64,000 bases of DNA from Pseudomonas sp. NCCP-436 (GCF_019656335.1 NZ_BPLZ01000011.1:1-64000), one strand, 5' to 3'. Counted from the stretch's first letter, positions 42,912 through 56,916 are shown. The notes: a model not told the origin generated them from the sequence alone. Made by a program: numbers and translations.

Positions 42912-43715
42912 TCAGTCGAGTGCTTCGACCTTCAATCGCAACGAGGTGGAGTCGCGGCCTTGAGTGTTGTGGCGGCTGAGCAGGTCGCTGCTGCTGGAGC
43001 TGCTCTGCTCGCTGACCCCGCCGAGACTGATCCATTCGCCGAGACGGCCGCTGACGCGGGTGTCGGCAGTCTGTACCGCTACCACCCCGGGGCGGCTCTG
43101 GCTGAGGCGGTTGTTCTGACTGCTGATGTTGAGGTGTACCTGTTCGCCGGTAAGAGTGGCGGTAACGTAGAAGCCGCGCATCACGTTTTGGTACTGAGTG
43201 GAATGCTGAACCTGGCCGTAGGGGCCGGTGCTGGTGGTGGTAAGTGGGACGCTCTGGCCTATCTGGATCAAAGCCGGATAGCCTTCGGTTGCTTGTATCT
43301 GCTGTGTGCCGCCGCCACGGCTGTCGGTGCTGCGACGGATGACGCGCAATTGATCGCGGCCATGCGCTTCGCCGTGACCGATGCGAACGTCGACATCTCC
43401 GGCGCTTAGCGTGCCGTCTACACGATAGCCAGTGTCATTGCGGATGTTGTCATCGGTGCTTTCCAGGGTGATAAGTAGGCGGCGTGGGCGGCTATCGAGC
43501 TGTTGCAGCAGCTCACGTACTTCTTCAATCTTCCGTGGCTCGGCATGGACGATCAGCTGATTGCCGTAGGCGCTGACCCGGCCGTCACTGCCCAGTAGCG
43601 TCTGTACTGCACCCAGTACTTCATCGGCCATGCGGTAGTTCAGGGGAATGACCTCGGTAGCGGCCTGTAGTGGCAGGCTCAGTATCAGGGCAGTAAGGAA
43701 AACTGATGGCTTCAT
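42912..43715 (-). CDS. Secreted secretin N-domain-like protein without a secretin barrel
   Basis: The 267-residue product has a signal peptide (FLTALILSLPLQA) and then a secretin/NolW-type N-domain: EVIPLNYRMADEVLGAVQTL, AYGNQLIVHAEPRKIEEVRE, LLQQLDSRPRRLLITLES. The rest is beta-rich with a serine stretch (SEQSSSSSSDLLS) and lacks the C-terminal pore domain. This suggests a periplasmic or outer-membrane-associated protein of unknown partner. Its ATG overlaps the stop of the upstream PLD-like gene by 4 bases, so the two are coupled. Confidence 0.75.
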   Translation of the reverse strand: MKPSVFLTALILSLPLQAATEVIPLNYRMADEVLGAVQTLLGSDGRVSAYGNQLIVHAEPRKIEEVRELLQQLDSRPRRLLITLESTDDNIRNDTGYRVDGTLSAGDVDVRIGHGEAHGRDQLRVIRRSTDSRGGGTQQIQATEGYPALIQIGQSVPLTTTSTGPYGQVQHSTQYQNVMRGFYVTATLTGEQVHLNISSQNNRLSQSRPGVVAVQTADTRVSGRLGEWISLGGVSEQSSSSSSDLLSRHNTQGRDSTSLRLKVEALD

Positions 43716-44353
43716 AGCAGAAAACTCCGCAGGTTCGGATCGCTGACGCTGTTGTCCCAGGCCTGCTCGAACTGGGCCTGACGCTGACGGACGCGTACCG
43801 GATCGTTGTAAAGCGCGTAGCCGCCCGGTTGATCAAGTTGCGGACGCAGCAGCAGGCCGCGGTCGTCGGCAATCAGATAGGTCTGATCTTCTGGGGGCAG
43901 AGCCGGGTTGAGTTTGCGGATATGCAGGCTGGAGGTAAGCCGGCGGGAGAGCCTCAGCAGAGCATGGCTCTCTCGTATCGCCCGGTCTGAGTCACGCAGC
44001 AGGATGCGCAGGTGAGTCCGGGGGCTGGACAGTAGAAAACGGGTACAGGCTTCCTGAATGCTGGAGTGATTGCACAGCCAGGGCTCCAGGTCGTTGCTAT
44101 ACAGACAAAGCGTACGGCGAGCTTGCTGGATCAGGGCTAGAAAGTGAGCGCGGGCTTCTTGCGGCCGCTCAAAGCGCTCCAGTTGTTCGTGACTGCCGAG
44201 AGGGAAGGGGGCCGGTTCCCAGTCGGTTGTGTCGGCTGTGACAGATTCTGGGTTGTGCACGGCAAAGCGCCCCGGGGAGTGGAACTCGACGCTGGCCAGT
44301 TCATCCTGTACTGGTGTATCGCTGAGTCCGACCGGGGTGTCTTTGTCGTTCAT
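43712..44353 (-). CDS. Uncharacterised cytoplasmic protein with degenerate phospholipase-D-like domain
   Basis: The 213-residue product has no signal peptide. About 70 charged, poorly structured residues are followed by a region resembling PLD-like folds (FLALIQQARRTLCLYSNDLE, HLRILLRDSDRAIRES, YLIADDRGLLLR). The classic HxKxxxxD motif is absent, so catalysis is doubtful. It begins 9 bp after the GNAT gene and overlaps the secretin-N-like gene, within a four-gene unit headed by the RoxA-type gene. Function unknown. Confidence 0.75.
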   Translation of the reverse strand: MNDKDTPVGLSDTPVQDELASVEFHSPGRFAVHNPESVTADTTDWEPAPFPLGSHEQLERFERPQEARAHFLALIQQARRTLCLYSNDLEPWLCNHSSIQEACTRFLLSSPRTHLRILLRDSDRAIRESHALLRLSRRLTSSLHIRKLNPALPPEDQTYLIADDRGLLLRPQLDQPGGYALYNDPVRVRQRQAQFEQAWDNSVSDPNLRSFLL

Positions 44354-44362
44354 GCAGAGCCT

Positions 44363-44788
44363 CTACTGGCTGGTGCGCACCATGTCCACATGGGGAATGC
44401 CGGCGTCGAGGTACTCGTCGCTGACGATGGCAAAGCCCAGCCTTTCATAGAATGGCGTGGCATGCACCTGTGCAGTAAGCATTTGCTGACGCAGGCCGCG
44501 TTTTTCCGCCTCGGCTATTACAGCCAGCATCAGTTTTTCACCTACTTTCAGGCCGCGCCAGTCCTTGAGTACCGAAACCCGGCCGATGTGACCATCTGGC
44601 AGCAAGCGCGCAGTGCCGACGGCGTAGTCACCTTCTTCGGCGAGGAAATGGACAGCAGTAGTGTCCTCTGCGTCCCACTCCAGTTCGGGCGGTACCGATT
44701 GCTCGGCGACGAAGACGCTTTCGCGGATGCGGCGTATCTCGGCGTTGTCTTTATGCCAGTCCGCCACGCGGACAATGACTTCACTCAT
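44363..44788 (-). CDS. GNAT family N-acetyltransferase
   Basis: The 141-residue acetyltransferase has the acetyl-CoA signature region IGRVSVLKDWRGLKVGEKLM and the C-terminal HATPFYERLGFAIVSDEYLD. It resembles the ElaA/YjdJ-like single-domain GNATs; the substrate cannot be told. ATG 44788 (MSEVIVRVADW) is inside the end of the upstream gene, overlapping it by 8 bases; the longer frame to 44893 would run far into that gene and is rejected. Confidence 0.88.
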   Translation of the reverse strand: MSEVIVRVADWHKDNAEIRRIRESVFVAEQSVPPELEWDAEDTTAVHFLAEEGDYAVGTARLLPDGHIGRVSVLKDWRGLKVGEKLMLAVIAEAEKRGLRQQMLTAQVHATPFYERLGFAIVSDEYLDAGIPHVDMVRTSQ

Positions 44789-45947
44789 CAGCAAACCCCA
44801 GGCTACCTTGCTTGACCAGTTCCCATAGCAGGGTACGTCCTTCTTCATCGGCCAGCCAGGCAGCAAGATTGTCGACATGCAAGGCATCTGCACTGCAGAT
44901 CAGTTTCAGCAGTTCGCGCAGTCGGGCCGAAACCAGGCGGCTCTGGCCGCTGGCGAACACTACCAGATCCTCCCCGACTTCGGACCAGGCCAGACGGGCA
45001 CTAGGGTTGCGGGTAATTACCGCGCCGCTGTCCAGTGCATCGAGGAACTCGGACTCTTCGATCTCCTGGCCGGCCACCAGTTCCGGGTACTTGGGCTCGG
45101 TCATGAACTGGCCGAACCAGGTCATCAGCAGGCGCTCATCATTCATGTGGCGTTCGAGCAAGGCCTTCAGTCGTTCCAGGGCGTCACGCTGGATCTGGTT
45201 GGGGTCTGTGCAGGGCTGCAGGTCGGCGTCACTGTAGCGCTCCTCGTCGGGCAGGAACTGGCCGAGGAAGTCGGTGAAGTGAGTCAGTACTTCGGCGGCG
45301 CTTGGCGCACGGAAGCCCACGGAATAGGTCATGCAATCATCCTCAGCGGTGCCACAGTGGGCGAGGCAGGGCGGCAGGTAAAGCATGTCGCCGGGTGCCA
45401 GCACCCATTCATCGGTTGGTTCGAATTGGGACAGTATCTTCAGATCGGCGTGTGGCAGCAGGGGGCTGTCGGCGTCGCACATCTGGCCAATTTGCCAGCG
45501 ACGATGGCCGTGTGCCTGCAGCAGGAACACGTCGTAGTTGTCGAAATGCGGACCGACGCCTCCGCCAGGAGCGGCGAAACTGATCATCAGGTCGTCGATG
45601 CGCCATTTGGGCAGAAACTTGAAGTCTTCCAGCAGTTCAGCTACTTCCGGAACGAACTGGTCGACGGCCTGCACCAGCAGGGTCCAATCGCGCTCGGGCA
45701 GTGTCTGGAAGGTGTCTTCGTTGAACGGTCCGCGCTGCAGTTCCCAGGGACGCTCGCCATGCTCGATCACCAGGCGCGATTCGACTTCCTCTTCCAGGGC
45801 CAGGCCGGCCAGTTCGTCCGGGCTGATGGGGCTTTCAAAGTCGGGGATGGCCTGGCGCACCAGCAGAGGTTTCTTCTGCCAGTAGTCACGTAAAAATTCG
45901 CGGGCTGTGAGGCCACCGAGCAATTGCAGCGGAGTATCAGGATTCAT
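44781..45947 (-). CDS. roxA: JmjC/cupin 2-oxoglutarate oxygenase, RoxA (YcfD) type ribosomal protein L16 hydroxylase
   Basis: The 388-residue protein has the Fe(II) triad His134-x-Asp136 (VGPHFDNYDVF) and His197 (PPCLAHCGTAED), a JmjC core, and an alpha-helical middle plus winged-helix-like C-terminus as in YcfD, which hydroxylates an arginine of L16 using O2 and 2-oxoglutarate. The N-terminus LLGGLTAREFLRDYWQKKPLL is typical. It heads a tight minus-strand cluster with a GNAT acetyltransferase, a PLD-like protein and a secretin-N-like protein. Assignment to L16 is from family knowledge. Confidence 0.88.
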   Translation of the reverse strand: MNPDTPLQLLGGLTAREFLRDYWQKKPLLVRQAIPDFESPISPDELAGLALEEEVESRLVIEHGERPWELQRGPFNEDTFQTLPERDWTLLVQAVDQFVPEVAELLEDFKFLPKWRIDDLMISFAAPGGGVGPHFDNYDVFLLQAHGHRRWQIGQMCDADSPLLPHADLKILSQFEPTDEWVLAPGDMLYLPPCLAHCGTAEDDCMTYSVGFRAPSAAEVLTHFTDFLGQFLPDEERYSDADLQPCTDPNQIQRDALERLKALLERHMNDERLLMTWFGQFMTEPKYPELVAGQEIEESEFLDALDSGAVITRNPSARLAWSEVGEDLVVFASGQSRLVSARLRELLKLICSADALHVDNLAAWLADEEGRTLLWELVKQGSLGFADE

Positions 45948-45981
45948 CAGTAAGCCCTTGAAATTAAGCTAAACCTTTAAA

Positions 45982-46010
45982 CAAAAACGCCCGGCTCAGC
46001 CGGGCGTCGT
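45982..46010 (-). terminator. Terminator of purB
   Basis: ACGCCCGGC (45987-45995) and GCCGGGCGT (45999-46007) form a perfect 9-bp stem; on the minus strand it is followed by TTTTGTTT. It lies 18 bp past the purB stop. Confidence 0.9.
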
Positions 46011-46024
46011 TCATGCTGAGCGGC

Positions 46025-47509
<1,485 letters not shown>

Positions 47510-47537
47510 TCATACATGAAAACCGCTGTTTCGCCGT

Positions 47538-48401
47538 CTATGAGCTGCGTCGTCTGACCGACAGCAGGCTGGCAGCGAAGATCAGTGCTGCGCCGAGCAG
47601 CGATAGCGAGTCAGGCGCCTCGTTCCACAGCAGCCAGGCAAACAGGCCGGCGAAGACGATGGCCAGATAGGCTACCGGGCCGATGAGGCCGGGAGGAGCC
47701 AGACCATAGGCATGCGACATGAAAATCTGGCTGGTGGTGGCAAGCAGGCCGACTCCCAGCAGCCAGGTCAGTTGGTTGGCGTCGAGAGGCTGCCAGCTCC
47801 AGGTAAGCGGAATGGCAGAGAGCAGCGTGCTGAACAGTGAGAAGTAGAAAACGATGCGGGTGGCCGGCTCACTGTCGCTCATTTCGCGAATGGAGACGAA
47901 GGCAAAGGCGGCAAGTAGGCTGCAGGTCAGGCCGATCAATGCGGCGCCATTGAACAGAGCATCGCTGGGCTTGGCTACCAGTATTACACCGACCAAGCCT
48001 ATCAGGCTGGTGACCTGTATGCGCGAGGTCAATGGTTCCTTGAGCCAGAGGTGAGCAATTAGTGGTGTGAAAACCGGTGCTGAATAGGTAAACAGCATGG
48101 CGTCGGCCAGCGGCAGGTGAGCGATTGCATAGAAAAAGCAATACATTGCCGCCAGCCCGTAGATGGTGCGCCACAGGTGTGACTTCAGGCGAGTGGTGCG
48201 TAGCGTGCGGGTGCCGCGCAACACAAGTAGCGGCAGAAAGAACAGCACGCCGACCAGATTGCGGAAGAACACTACCAGCTCGTTGTTGACACTGGCTGAT
48301 ATCTCGCGGATGCCGACCCCGGTAAGGGCGAACAGAAGGGCGGAAACGGCCAGCAGAAGCGCCCCCTGCAGTGGCCGAATGCTACGTGGGGGGCTGTTCA
48401 T
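47538..48401 (-). CDS. EamA/RhaT family (DMT superfamily) transporter
   Basis: The 287-residue protein has ten predicted transmembrane helices in two EamA repeats (first LLLAVSALLFALTGVGIREI; second ALIGLTCSLLAAFAFVSIRE) with the glycine- and proline-rich DMT pattern (YSAPVFTPLIAHLWLKEPLT). Such proteins export amino acids or other metabolites; the substrate is unknown. It begins 2 bp after hflD, so it belongs to the mnmA-hflD unit. Confidence 0.88.
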   Translation of the reverse strand: MNSPPRSIRPLQGALLLAVSALLFALTGVGIREISASVNNELVVFFRNLVGVLFFLPLLVLRGTRTLRTTRLKSHLWRTIYGLAAMYCFFYAIAHLPLADAMLFTYSAPVFTPLIAHLWLKEPLTSRIQVTSLIGLVGVILVAKPSDALFNGAALIGLTCSLLAAFAFVSIREMSDSEPATRIVFYFSLFSTLLSAIPLTWSWQPLDANQLTWLLGVGLLATTSQIFMSHAYGLAPPGLIGPVAYLAIVFAGLFAWLLWNEAPDSLSLLGAALIFAASLLSVRRRSS

Positions 48402-48403
48402 GC

Positions 48404-49024
48404 TCAGGTGCGCATCAGCTCGTAGACTTCCTTCAGCAGCTTGGCGCGGCTGAACACCAACTGCCAGCGATGACCGCCAAGCTGGCGCCAGAGGCGCGCC
48501 GAGCGAATGCCGGCGAGCAGCAGAGCGCGGATCTTCGCAGCATTGGCTGGCTGTTGCAGGAAACGCATGTCTCCATGCACCTGGATGCGCTGGCGGAAGG
48601 TGCTGATGGTGTCTTGATACAGGCCGCCACAGGCGGCAATTACATTTTCATGCACCAGGCCGAAGTGCTCGACCTGTTGCTGGATCTGATCCAGACGATT
48701 GCCTATGGTCTCGAGCATGTCGCCGCGCTTGTCCAGTTGGCGCTCCAGGCCGATCATCGCCAGAGAATAGCGCAGAGGTTCGCGCTGCAATGCCGACGGA
48801 TTGCGCTCCAGCGAGCTGATCAGTGCGCGGTAGCCATCGCGCAGGTTGAGGTCGTCACCACCGTAGACATCCAGCGTACTCTTCGGGTCGCGTACCAGCA
48901 GGCTGCCGAGCATGCAGCTCATCGACGCCTCGCTGACCTGGCCGGTACGGGCGATCTTGTCGGCCAGTACCGCAGCTTCGAATACGGCGCCGAGCGCGAC
49001 CAGTTGTTCCTGAAGCGGGCTCAT
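48404..49024 (-). CDS. hflD: High frequency lysogenization protein HflD homologue
   Basis: The 206-residue helical protein matches the HflD family: [20 protein letters not shown] near the N-terminus, a central [20 protein letters not shown], and a C-terminal [20 protein letters not shown]. In E. coli HflD is a membrane-associated protein that counteracts phage lambda CII; its cellular role is uncertain. ATG 49024 (MSPLQEQL) overlaps the mnmA stop by 4 bases, the standard mnmA-hflD coupling. Confidence 0.92.
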   Translation of the reverse strand: MSPLQEQLVALGAVFEAAVLADKIARTGQVSEASMSCMLGSLLVRDPKSTLDVYGGDDLNLRDGYRALISSLERNPSALQREPLRYSLAMIGLERQLDKRGDMLETIGNRLDQIQQQVEHFGLVHENVIAACGGLYQDTISTFRQRIQVHGDMRFLQQPANAAKIRALLLAGIRSARLWRQLGGHRWQLVFSRAKLLKEVYELMRT

Positions 49025-50133
49025 CGGGCATCCTCGTACCAGGCTTCGGCGGTTTCGATCACGCCGCCACCCAGGCATACCTCGCCGTCGTAGAACACCA
49101 CGGACTGGCCGGGGGTTACGGCGCGTTGGGGTTCATCGAATACGGCGCGATAGCCGTTCTCGGTCTTTTCCAGGGTGCAACTCTGGTCGCTTTGGCGATA
49201 GCGCACCTTGGCCGTCAGGCGACGTGGGCTGCCCAGATCCACCGGGTTGACCCAGTAGATTTCCGAGGCGAGCAGGGCGCGCGAGAACAGCCAGGGATGT
49301 TCATTGCCCTGGCCGACTATCAGAACGTTGCGCGCAAGATCCTTGCGCAGCACGTACCAGGGTTCGTCTCCGGCGTTCTTCATGCCGCCAATGCCGAGAC
49401 CTTGGCGCTGGCCGATAGTGTGATACATCAAGCCGTGATGACGGCCAATGACCTGACCCTCGGTAGTTTCAATGTCACCTGGCTGGGCAGGTAGGTATTG
49501 TTTGAGAAAGTCGCTGAAGCGGCGCTCGCCGATGAAGCAGATGCCGGTGGAGTCCTTCTTCTTGGCTGTTGCCAGTTCATATTTCTCGGCAATGGCGCGC
49601 ACCTGGGGTTTTTCCAGCTCGCCAACCGGGAACAGCGTTCTGGCAATCTGTTCGCCGCCAACGGCGTGCAGGAAGTAGCTCTGATCCTTGTTCGGATCCA
49701 GCCCCTTGAGCAGTTCGGTGCGACCGTCGATATCACGACGGCGCACATAGTGGCCGGTGGCGATCAGGTCGGCGCCCAGGCTCAGGGCATAGTCGAGAAA
49801 GGCTTTGAACTTGATTTCGCGGTTGCACAGGATGTCCGGGTTCGGCGTGCGTCCGGCCTTGTATTCGGCCAGGAAGTGCTCGAACACGTTGTCCCAGTAT
49901 TCGGCAGCGAAGTTGGCGGTGTGCAGCTTGATGCCGATCTTGTCGCAGACTGCCTGGGCGTCGGCCAGGTCGTCCATGGCAGTGCAGTATTCGGTGCCGT
50001 CGTCCTCGTCCCAGTTCTTCATGAACAGGCCTTCGACCTGGTAACCCTGTTCCAGCAGCAGCAGGGCAGAGACGGAGGAGTCGACGCCGCCGGACATGCC
50101 GACGATCACGCGTTGGGTGCTTGGTGCTTGCAT
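49021..50133 (-). CDS. mnmA: tRNA-specific 2-thiouridylase MnmA
   Basis: The 370-residue enzyme adds sulfur at C2 of wobble U34 in tRNA-Lys, -Glu and -Gln. The PP-loop GMSGGVDSS covers residues 12-20. The catalytic cysteines are Cys103 ([10 protein letters not shown]) and Cys199 ([10 protein letters not shown]), matching E. coli positions. The C-terminal beta-barrel follows. It heads mnmA-hflD-EamA; the Nudix gene lies 90 bp upstream on the same strand. Confidence 0.97.
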   Translation of the reverse strand: MQAPSTQRVIVGMSGGVDSSVSALLLLEQGYQVEGLFMKNWDEDDGTEYCTAMDDLADAQAVCDKIGIKLHTANFAAEYWDNVFEHFLAEYKAGRTPNPDILCNREIKFKAFLDYALSLGADLIATGHYVRRRDIDGRTELLKGLDPNKDQSYFLHAVGGEQIARTLFPVGELEKPQVRAIAEKYELATAKKKDSTGICFIGERRFSDFLKQYLPAQPGDIETTEGQVIGRHHGLMYHTIGQRQGLGIGGMKNAGDEPWYVLRKDLARNVLIVGQGNEHPWLFSRALLASEIYWVNPVDLGSPRRLTAKVRYRQSDQSCTLEKTENGYRAVFDEPQRAVTPGQSVVFYDGEVCLGGGVIETAEAWYEDAR

Positions 50134-50223
50134 GGGGCTCTGCGAGTGAAACCTGAAAAGCTGCCGAGTCTACCAGAAAGCCACTGCTCGTTGAGATCCG
50201 GTGTCTGCCTTGCACCGGTGCTA

Positions 50224-50664
50224 TCAGTCGCGGACCAGTTCCAGAGGGCCGTGGATTCCGGCCAGGTAGTCGTCGACACAGCGTAGTACCAGTTCGCTGC
50301 GCCAGCGCTCGGGTTGGGCGGCCAGCTCGTCCCGGGTCAGCCAGGTGATACTGCTGATGTCCGGGTCCAGGCCGAGTTGAGGATTGTGTCGCAGCGGCCG
50401 GGCGGTGAAACAGACGCGCTGGTAGGTCACACCGTTGCTGGGTGCCGTGTATAGGTAAATGCCTAGCAGGCCGGTAAGTTCTACCTCCCAGGCAGTTTCC
50501 TCGCGGGTTTCACGCAGTGCGGCGTCACGCAGCGACTCGTTGGCTTCCAGGTGGCCGGCTGGCTGGTTGAGCACTAGATGGTCGGCCTTGAACTCTTCGA
50601 CAAAGAGAAAGCGGCCTTGGTCTTCGATGACCGTGGCGACAGTGATATGAGGATTCCAGTCCAT
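50224..50664 (-). CDS. Nudix hydrolase (NudJ-like)
   Basis: The 146-residue protein contains a full Nudix box: Gly37-x5-Glu43-x7-Arg51-Glu52-x2-Glu55-Glu56. Start (MDWNPHITVATVIED) and size match the NudJ/thiamin-pyrophosphate phosphatase group, which sits next to mnmA in many gammaproteobacteria. The true substrate is not visible; nucleoside triphosphates and thiamin precursors are candidates. Confidence 0.88.
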   Translation of the reverse strand: MDWNPHITVATVIEDQGRFLFVEEFKADHLVLNQPAGHLEANESLRDAALRETREETAWEVELTGLLGIYLYTAPSNGVTYQRVCFTARPLRHNPQLGLDPDISSITWLTRDELAAQPERWRSELVLRCVDDYLAGIHGPLELVRD

Positions 50665-50758
50665 CTCTTGAAATCTCGCGGGCGGGGTTGGTTGGATCGG
50701 CTGGGCAGGATTGGAAGACTTGCCGGTGGTATTGGTTGAGGGGGCGGCAAATAGGGGG

Positions 50759-50793
50759 CGTGCTGCAGAGGCCTGAAGGCTGTCTGCAGCACG
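50759..50793 (-). terminator. Hairpin after icd
   Basis: CGTGCTGCAG (50759-50768) and CTGCAGCACG (50784-50793) pair exactly, with an inner GCC/GGC stem. It lies 10 bp beyond the icd stop. No T tract follows, so it is terminator-like only. Confidence 0.6.
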
Positions 50794-50802
50794 GAGCAGG
50801 GC

Positions 50803-52059
<1,257 letters not shown>

Positions 52060-52177
52060 GCTGGACTCCATCTTGTGGTTAGACAGTGTGCATACCCGAG
52101 AGTAGCGCAAAGCAGGTGGCGGAGACACATCTGCAAAGGTCTTATTCAAGGGGGCATTCTGCGACGAGCTGCCGCAG

Positions 52178-52186
52178 TGGTATACT
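52178..52186 (+). promoter_or_regulatory. Extended -10 promoter of idh
   Basis: TGG followed by TATACT (52181-52186) forms an extended -10; no good -35 is seen. Transcription from about 52193 would give a 227-nt leader before idh. Confidence 0.55.
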
Positions 52187-52192
52187 GCTTAG

Positions 52193-52419
52193 GTGACTAA
52201 CGAGTCATAAGGGGTGAACCATCCGGAACCGGATCGCAACCTCTTGAGCAGGGCTGACGGCTACCGCTGTCGGCTGGCTCGAATCGCTCGACACTCTACG
52301 GGTGCATCCAACATCACCGCGGCGAGTCCTCGACCCGGCCCCGCCACCATGGGGCTTTAGCGCCTACCCCGCGCAGGTCGAGTTTCTGTGCGCGCTCAGC
52401 AAAAGAGAGTAAACCCTAA
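52193..52419 (+). ncRNA. Long structured 5' leader of idh (candidate cis-regulatory RNA)
   Basis: The leader contains a CTCGACC/GGTCGAG closing stem (52329-52335 with 52376-52382) that encloses a GCCCC/GGGGC hairpin (52338-52355), and an ATCCGG/CCGGAT hairpin at 52221-52234. The ribosome site GAGAG at 52405-52409 lies just downstream. I recall a published structured-RNA motif (icd-II) upstream of isocitrate dehydrogenase genes in pseudomonads; I cannot confirm that this is it. Confidence 0.5.
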
Positions 52420-54648
<2,229 letters not shown>

Positions 54649-54716
54649 CGGTTACCTGCCTTGAGCTCTCCAGCCGCAGTGCACGGGATGTGCTGCGGTC
54701 TGGAGATGGTCCCTTG

Positions 54717-54755
54717 TCACCGCCCGCGGTCTCAGGCCCGGGCGGTGATTTTGTT
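54717..54755 (+). terminator. Terminator after idh
   Basis: TCACCGCCCG (54717-54726) pairs exactly with CGGGCGGTGA (54739-54748), followed by TTTTGTTTC. It lies about 70 bp after the idh stop. Confidence 0.85.
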
Positions 54756-54830
54756 TCAGGGCTAGGGCTCTGCTGATCTGCAAGGGCAATAAAGCCTCTT
54801 GAGTGTCCGCTGGAAGAGAGCGGGCATGAA

Positions 54831-54862
54831 AAAACCGATGCCGGAATCCGGCATCGGTTTTT
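54831..54862. terminator. Bidirectional terminator between idh and gltA
   Basis: AAAACCGATGCCGG (54831-54844) pairs exactly with CCGGCATCGGTTTT (54848-54861) around AAT, with A/T runs on both sides. It serves gltA on the minus strand and backs up the idh terminator. Confidence 0.92.
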
Positions 54863-54897
54863 AACGTGCTGCTCTCTGGTACGCGAGATTCTGTGGA

Positions 54898-56178
54898 TCA
54901 GTCGCGATCGGCCGGCAGGTCGCGTTGCGGATGACCGGTATAGAGCTGGCGCGGGCGACCGATCTTGTACGGGCCGGAAAGCATTTCCTTCCAGTGCGAG
55001 ATCCAGCCGACGGTGCGTGCCAGAGCGAAGATCACGGTGAACATGCTGGTCGGGATACCGATGGCTTTGAGGATGATGCCCGAGTAGAAGTCCACGTTTG
55101 GATAGAGGTTGCGCTCCTTGAAGTAAGGGTCGTTGCGCGCAATCTCTTCAAGCTTCATCGCCAGTTCCAGCTGCGGGTCGTTGATGCCCAGTTCGGCCAG
55201 TACTTCGTCGCAGGTCTGTTTCATAACCTTGGCGCGCGGGTCGAAGTTCTTGTACACGCGGTGACCGAAGCCCATCAGCTTGAACGGATCGTTCTTGTCC
55301 TTGGCCTTGGCTACGAACTTGTCGATGTTCTCCACGCTGCCGATCTCGTCCAGCATGTTCAGCACGGCCTCGTTGGCGCCACCGTGTGCCGGGCCCCAGA
55401 GGGCGGCGATGCCGGCAGCGATGCAGGCGAACGGGTTGGCGCCGGAGGAGCCGGCCAGTCGTACGGTAGAGGTGGAGGCGTTCTGCTCATGGTCGGCGTG
55501 GAGGATGAAGATCTTGTCCATCGCCTTGGCCAGCACCGGGCTGATCGGTTTGATCTCGGCCGGTGTGTTGAACATCATGTGCAGGAAGTTTTCTGCGTAG
55601 TTCAGGTCATTGCGCGGGTACATCATGGGCTGGCCCATGGAGTACTTGTAGGTCATCGCGGCGATGGTCGGCATCTTGGCGATCAGGCGCATGGCGGAAA
55701 CTTCGCGGTGGCGCGGGTTATTGATGTCCAGCGAGTCGTGGTAGAAGGCGGAGAGGGCGCCGACCACGCCACACATGATGGCCATTGGGTGGGCGTCGCG
55801 GCGGAAGCCGTTGAAGAAGCTTTTCAGCTGCTCGTGAACCATGGTGTGGTTCTTGATGGTGCTGACGAAGCGGGCTTTCTCTTCCTGATTCGGCAGTTCG
55901 CCGTTGAGCAGCAGGTAGCAGGTCTCCAGGTAGTCGGAGTGCTCGGCGAGTTGCTCAATCGGGTAGCCGCGGTGCAGCAGCACGCCCTTGTCACCATCGA
56001 TATAGGTGATCTTCGACTCGCAAGAGGCGGTCGACATGAAGCCGGGGTCAAAAGTGAACCGACCCGTGGCGGTCAGGCTCCGCACGTCGATTACATCAGG
56101 ACCAACAGTGCCGGTCAGAACGGGCAGCTCGACCGGGGCCGAGCCCTCGATGATCAACTGCGCTTTTTTGTCAGCCAT
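54898..56178 (-). CDS. gltA: Citrate synthase (type II, hexameric NADH-sensitive form expected)
   Basis: The 426-residue enzyme condenses acetyl-CoA and oxaloacetate to start the TCA cycle. Catalytic motifs are [40 protein letters not shown] and [18 protein letters not shown], with the catalytic His and Asp positions intact. Length and N-terminal domain match the Gram-negative type II enzymes. ATG 56178 ([12 protein letters not shown]) has an AGGAGG site. It is divergent from sdhCDAB-sucAB, the usual arrangement. Confidence 0.97.
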   Translation of the reverse strand: MADKKAQLIIEGSAPVELPVLTGTVGPDVIDVRSLTATGRFTFDPGFMSTASCESKITYIDGDKGVLLHRGYPIEQLAEHSDYLETCYLLLNGELPNQEEKARFVSTIKNHTMVHEQLKSFFNGFRRDAHPMAIMCGVVGALSAFYHDSLDINNPRHREVSAMRLIAKMPTIAAMTYKYSMGQPMMYPRNDLNYAENFLHMMFNTPAEIKPISPVLAKAMDKIFILHADHEQNASTSTVRLAGSSGANPFACIAAGIAALWGPAHGGANEAVLNMLDEIGSVENIDKFVAKAKDKNDPFKLMGFGHRVYKNFDPRAKVMKQTCDEVLAELGINDPQLELAMKLEEIARNDPYFKERNLYPNVDFYSGIILKAIGIPTSMFTVIFALARTVGWISHWKEMLSGPYKIGRPRQLYTGHPQRDLPADRD

Positions 56179-56237
56179 GTGTGGCCTCCTAATTATGCTT
56201 GGAATCATCAAACAGCCCCCCACGCAGGGCCCGCATC

Positions 56238-56265
56238 ACTATAGTGGGATAAATGCGAATGTCAA
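56238..56265 (-). promoter_or_regulatory. Sigma-70 promoter of gltA
   Basis: On the minus strand TTGACA (56260-56265) and TATAGT (56238-56243) are spaced by 16 bp. The start near 56231 gives a leader of about 53 nt. Confidence 0.82.
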
Positions 56266-56379
56266 TTTGCGAAAACCCAGATGGCAGAAGGGTTTCAAAG
56301 GTTTTTTCGTGGAAAAGGGGGCGCTATTTACGTGATTTTTTTGCACTCCGCAATGCGCTTTTTAGAGGGGGAGGTCGCA

Positions 56380-56408
56380 TTGTCATTAGTCTGCTAACTG
56401 TCTATACT
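56380..56408 (+). promoter_or_regulatory. Sigma-70 promoter of sdhCDAB-sucAB
   Basis: TTGTCA (56380-56385) and TATACT (56403-56408) are spaced by 17 bp. The start near 56415 gives a leader of about 127 nt before the sdhC GTG. Confidence 0.8.
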
Positions 56409-56541
56409 CTGCGGCCGACCGCCACAGGCTTTAGGGCCGTGTCATGGCGGTTGTCACTCATTGGGTGATGGGTACCTTGCCAGTGCACTTCCCAACAACT
56501 CTGCCCTGATAGTTAGGGGCTCTCAGTGTGATAAAAAAGCC

Positions 56542-56916
56542 GTGAATAGCCAACGACCTGTAAACCTAGACCTGCGGACTATCAAGCTCCCGATCACTGC
56601 TTACACCTCCATTCTTCACCGCATCTCCGGTGTCATCCTCTTTGTCGCCATTGCCATTTTGCTGTTCGGGCTCGACAAGTCGCTGACCTCCGAAGAAGGA
56701 TTTGCCCAGGTGAAAGAATGCCTGACCAGTCCGCTGGTCAAGTTCGTGATTTGGGGTCTGCTGTCCGCTCTGCTGTACCACCTGGTGGCCGGTGTGCGCC
56801 ATCTGATCATGGATCTCGGCGTCGGTGAGTCGCTTGAAGGCGGCAAGCTGGGTTCGAAAATCGTGCTTGTCATCTCGATCATTCTGATCGCGCTGCTGGG
56901 GGTATGGATATGGTAA
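56542..56916 (+). CDS. sdhC: Succinate dehydrogenase cytochrome b556 subunit
   Basis: The 124-residue membrane anchor has three helices and helps bind haem b and quinone. It shows the SdhC signature RPVNLDLRTIKLPITAYTSI, then LHRISGVILF, and the haem His in LLYHLVAGVRHLIMD. GTG 56542 gives the family start (V/M)NSQRPVNL; the frame continues upstream to 56461 without a recognisable sequence. The ribosome site is poor, so initiation may depend on the leader. It overlaps sdhD by 7 bases. Confidence 0.93.
   Translation: MNSQRPVNLDLRTIKLPITAYTSILHRISGVILFVAIAILLFGLDKSLTSEEGFAQVKECLTSPLVKFVIWGLLSALLYHLVAGVRHLIMDLGVGESLEGGKLGSKIVLVISIILIALLGVWIW

Larger units (their letters stand above)
56179..56541. 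other. Divergent regulatory region gltA / sdhC (363 bp)
   Basis: No gene was found. It contains two good sigma-70 promoters pointing outward, at 56238-56265 for gltA and 56380-56408 for sdhC, separated by about 115 bp rich in A/T runs (TTTTTTCG, GATTTTTTTG). Confidence 0.75.

Noticed and set aside
42385..43409. Plus-strand ORFs opposite the aceA leader and the secretin-N-like gene
   Set aside because: The second is antisense to a gene with a clear signal peptide and N-domain; the first has no content beyond GC-rich composition.
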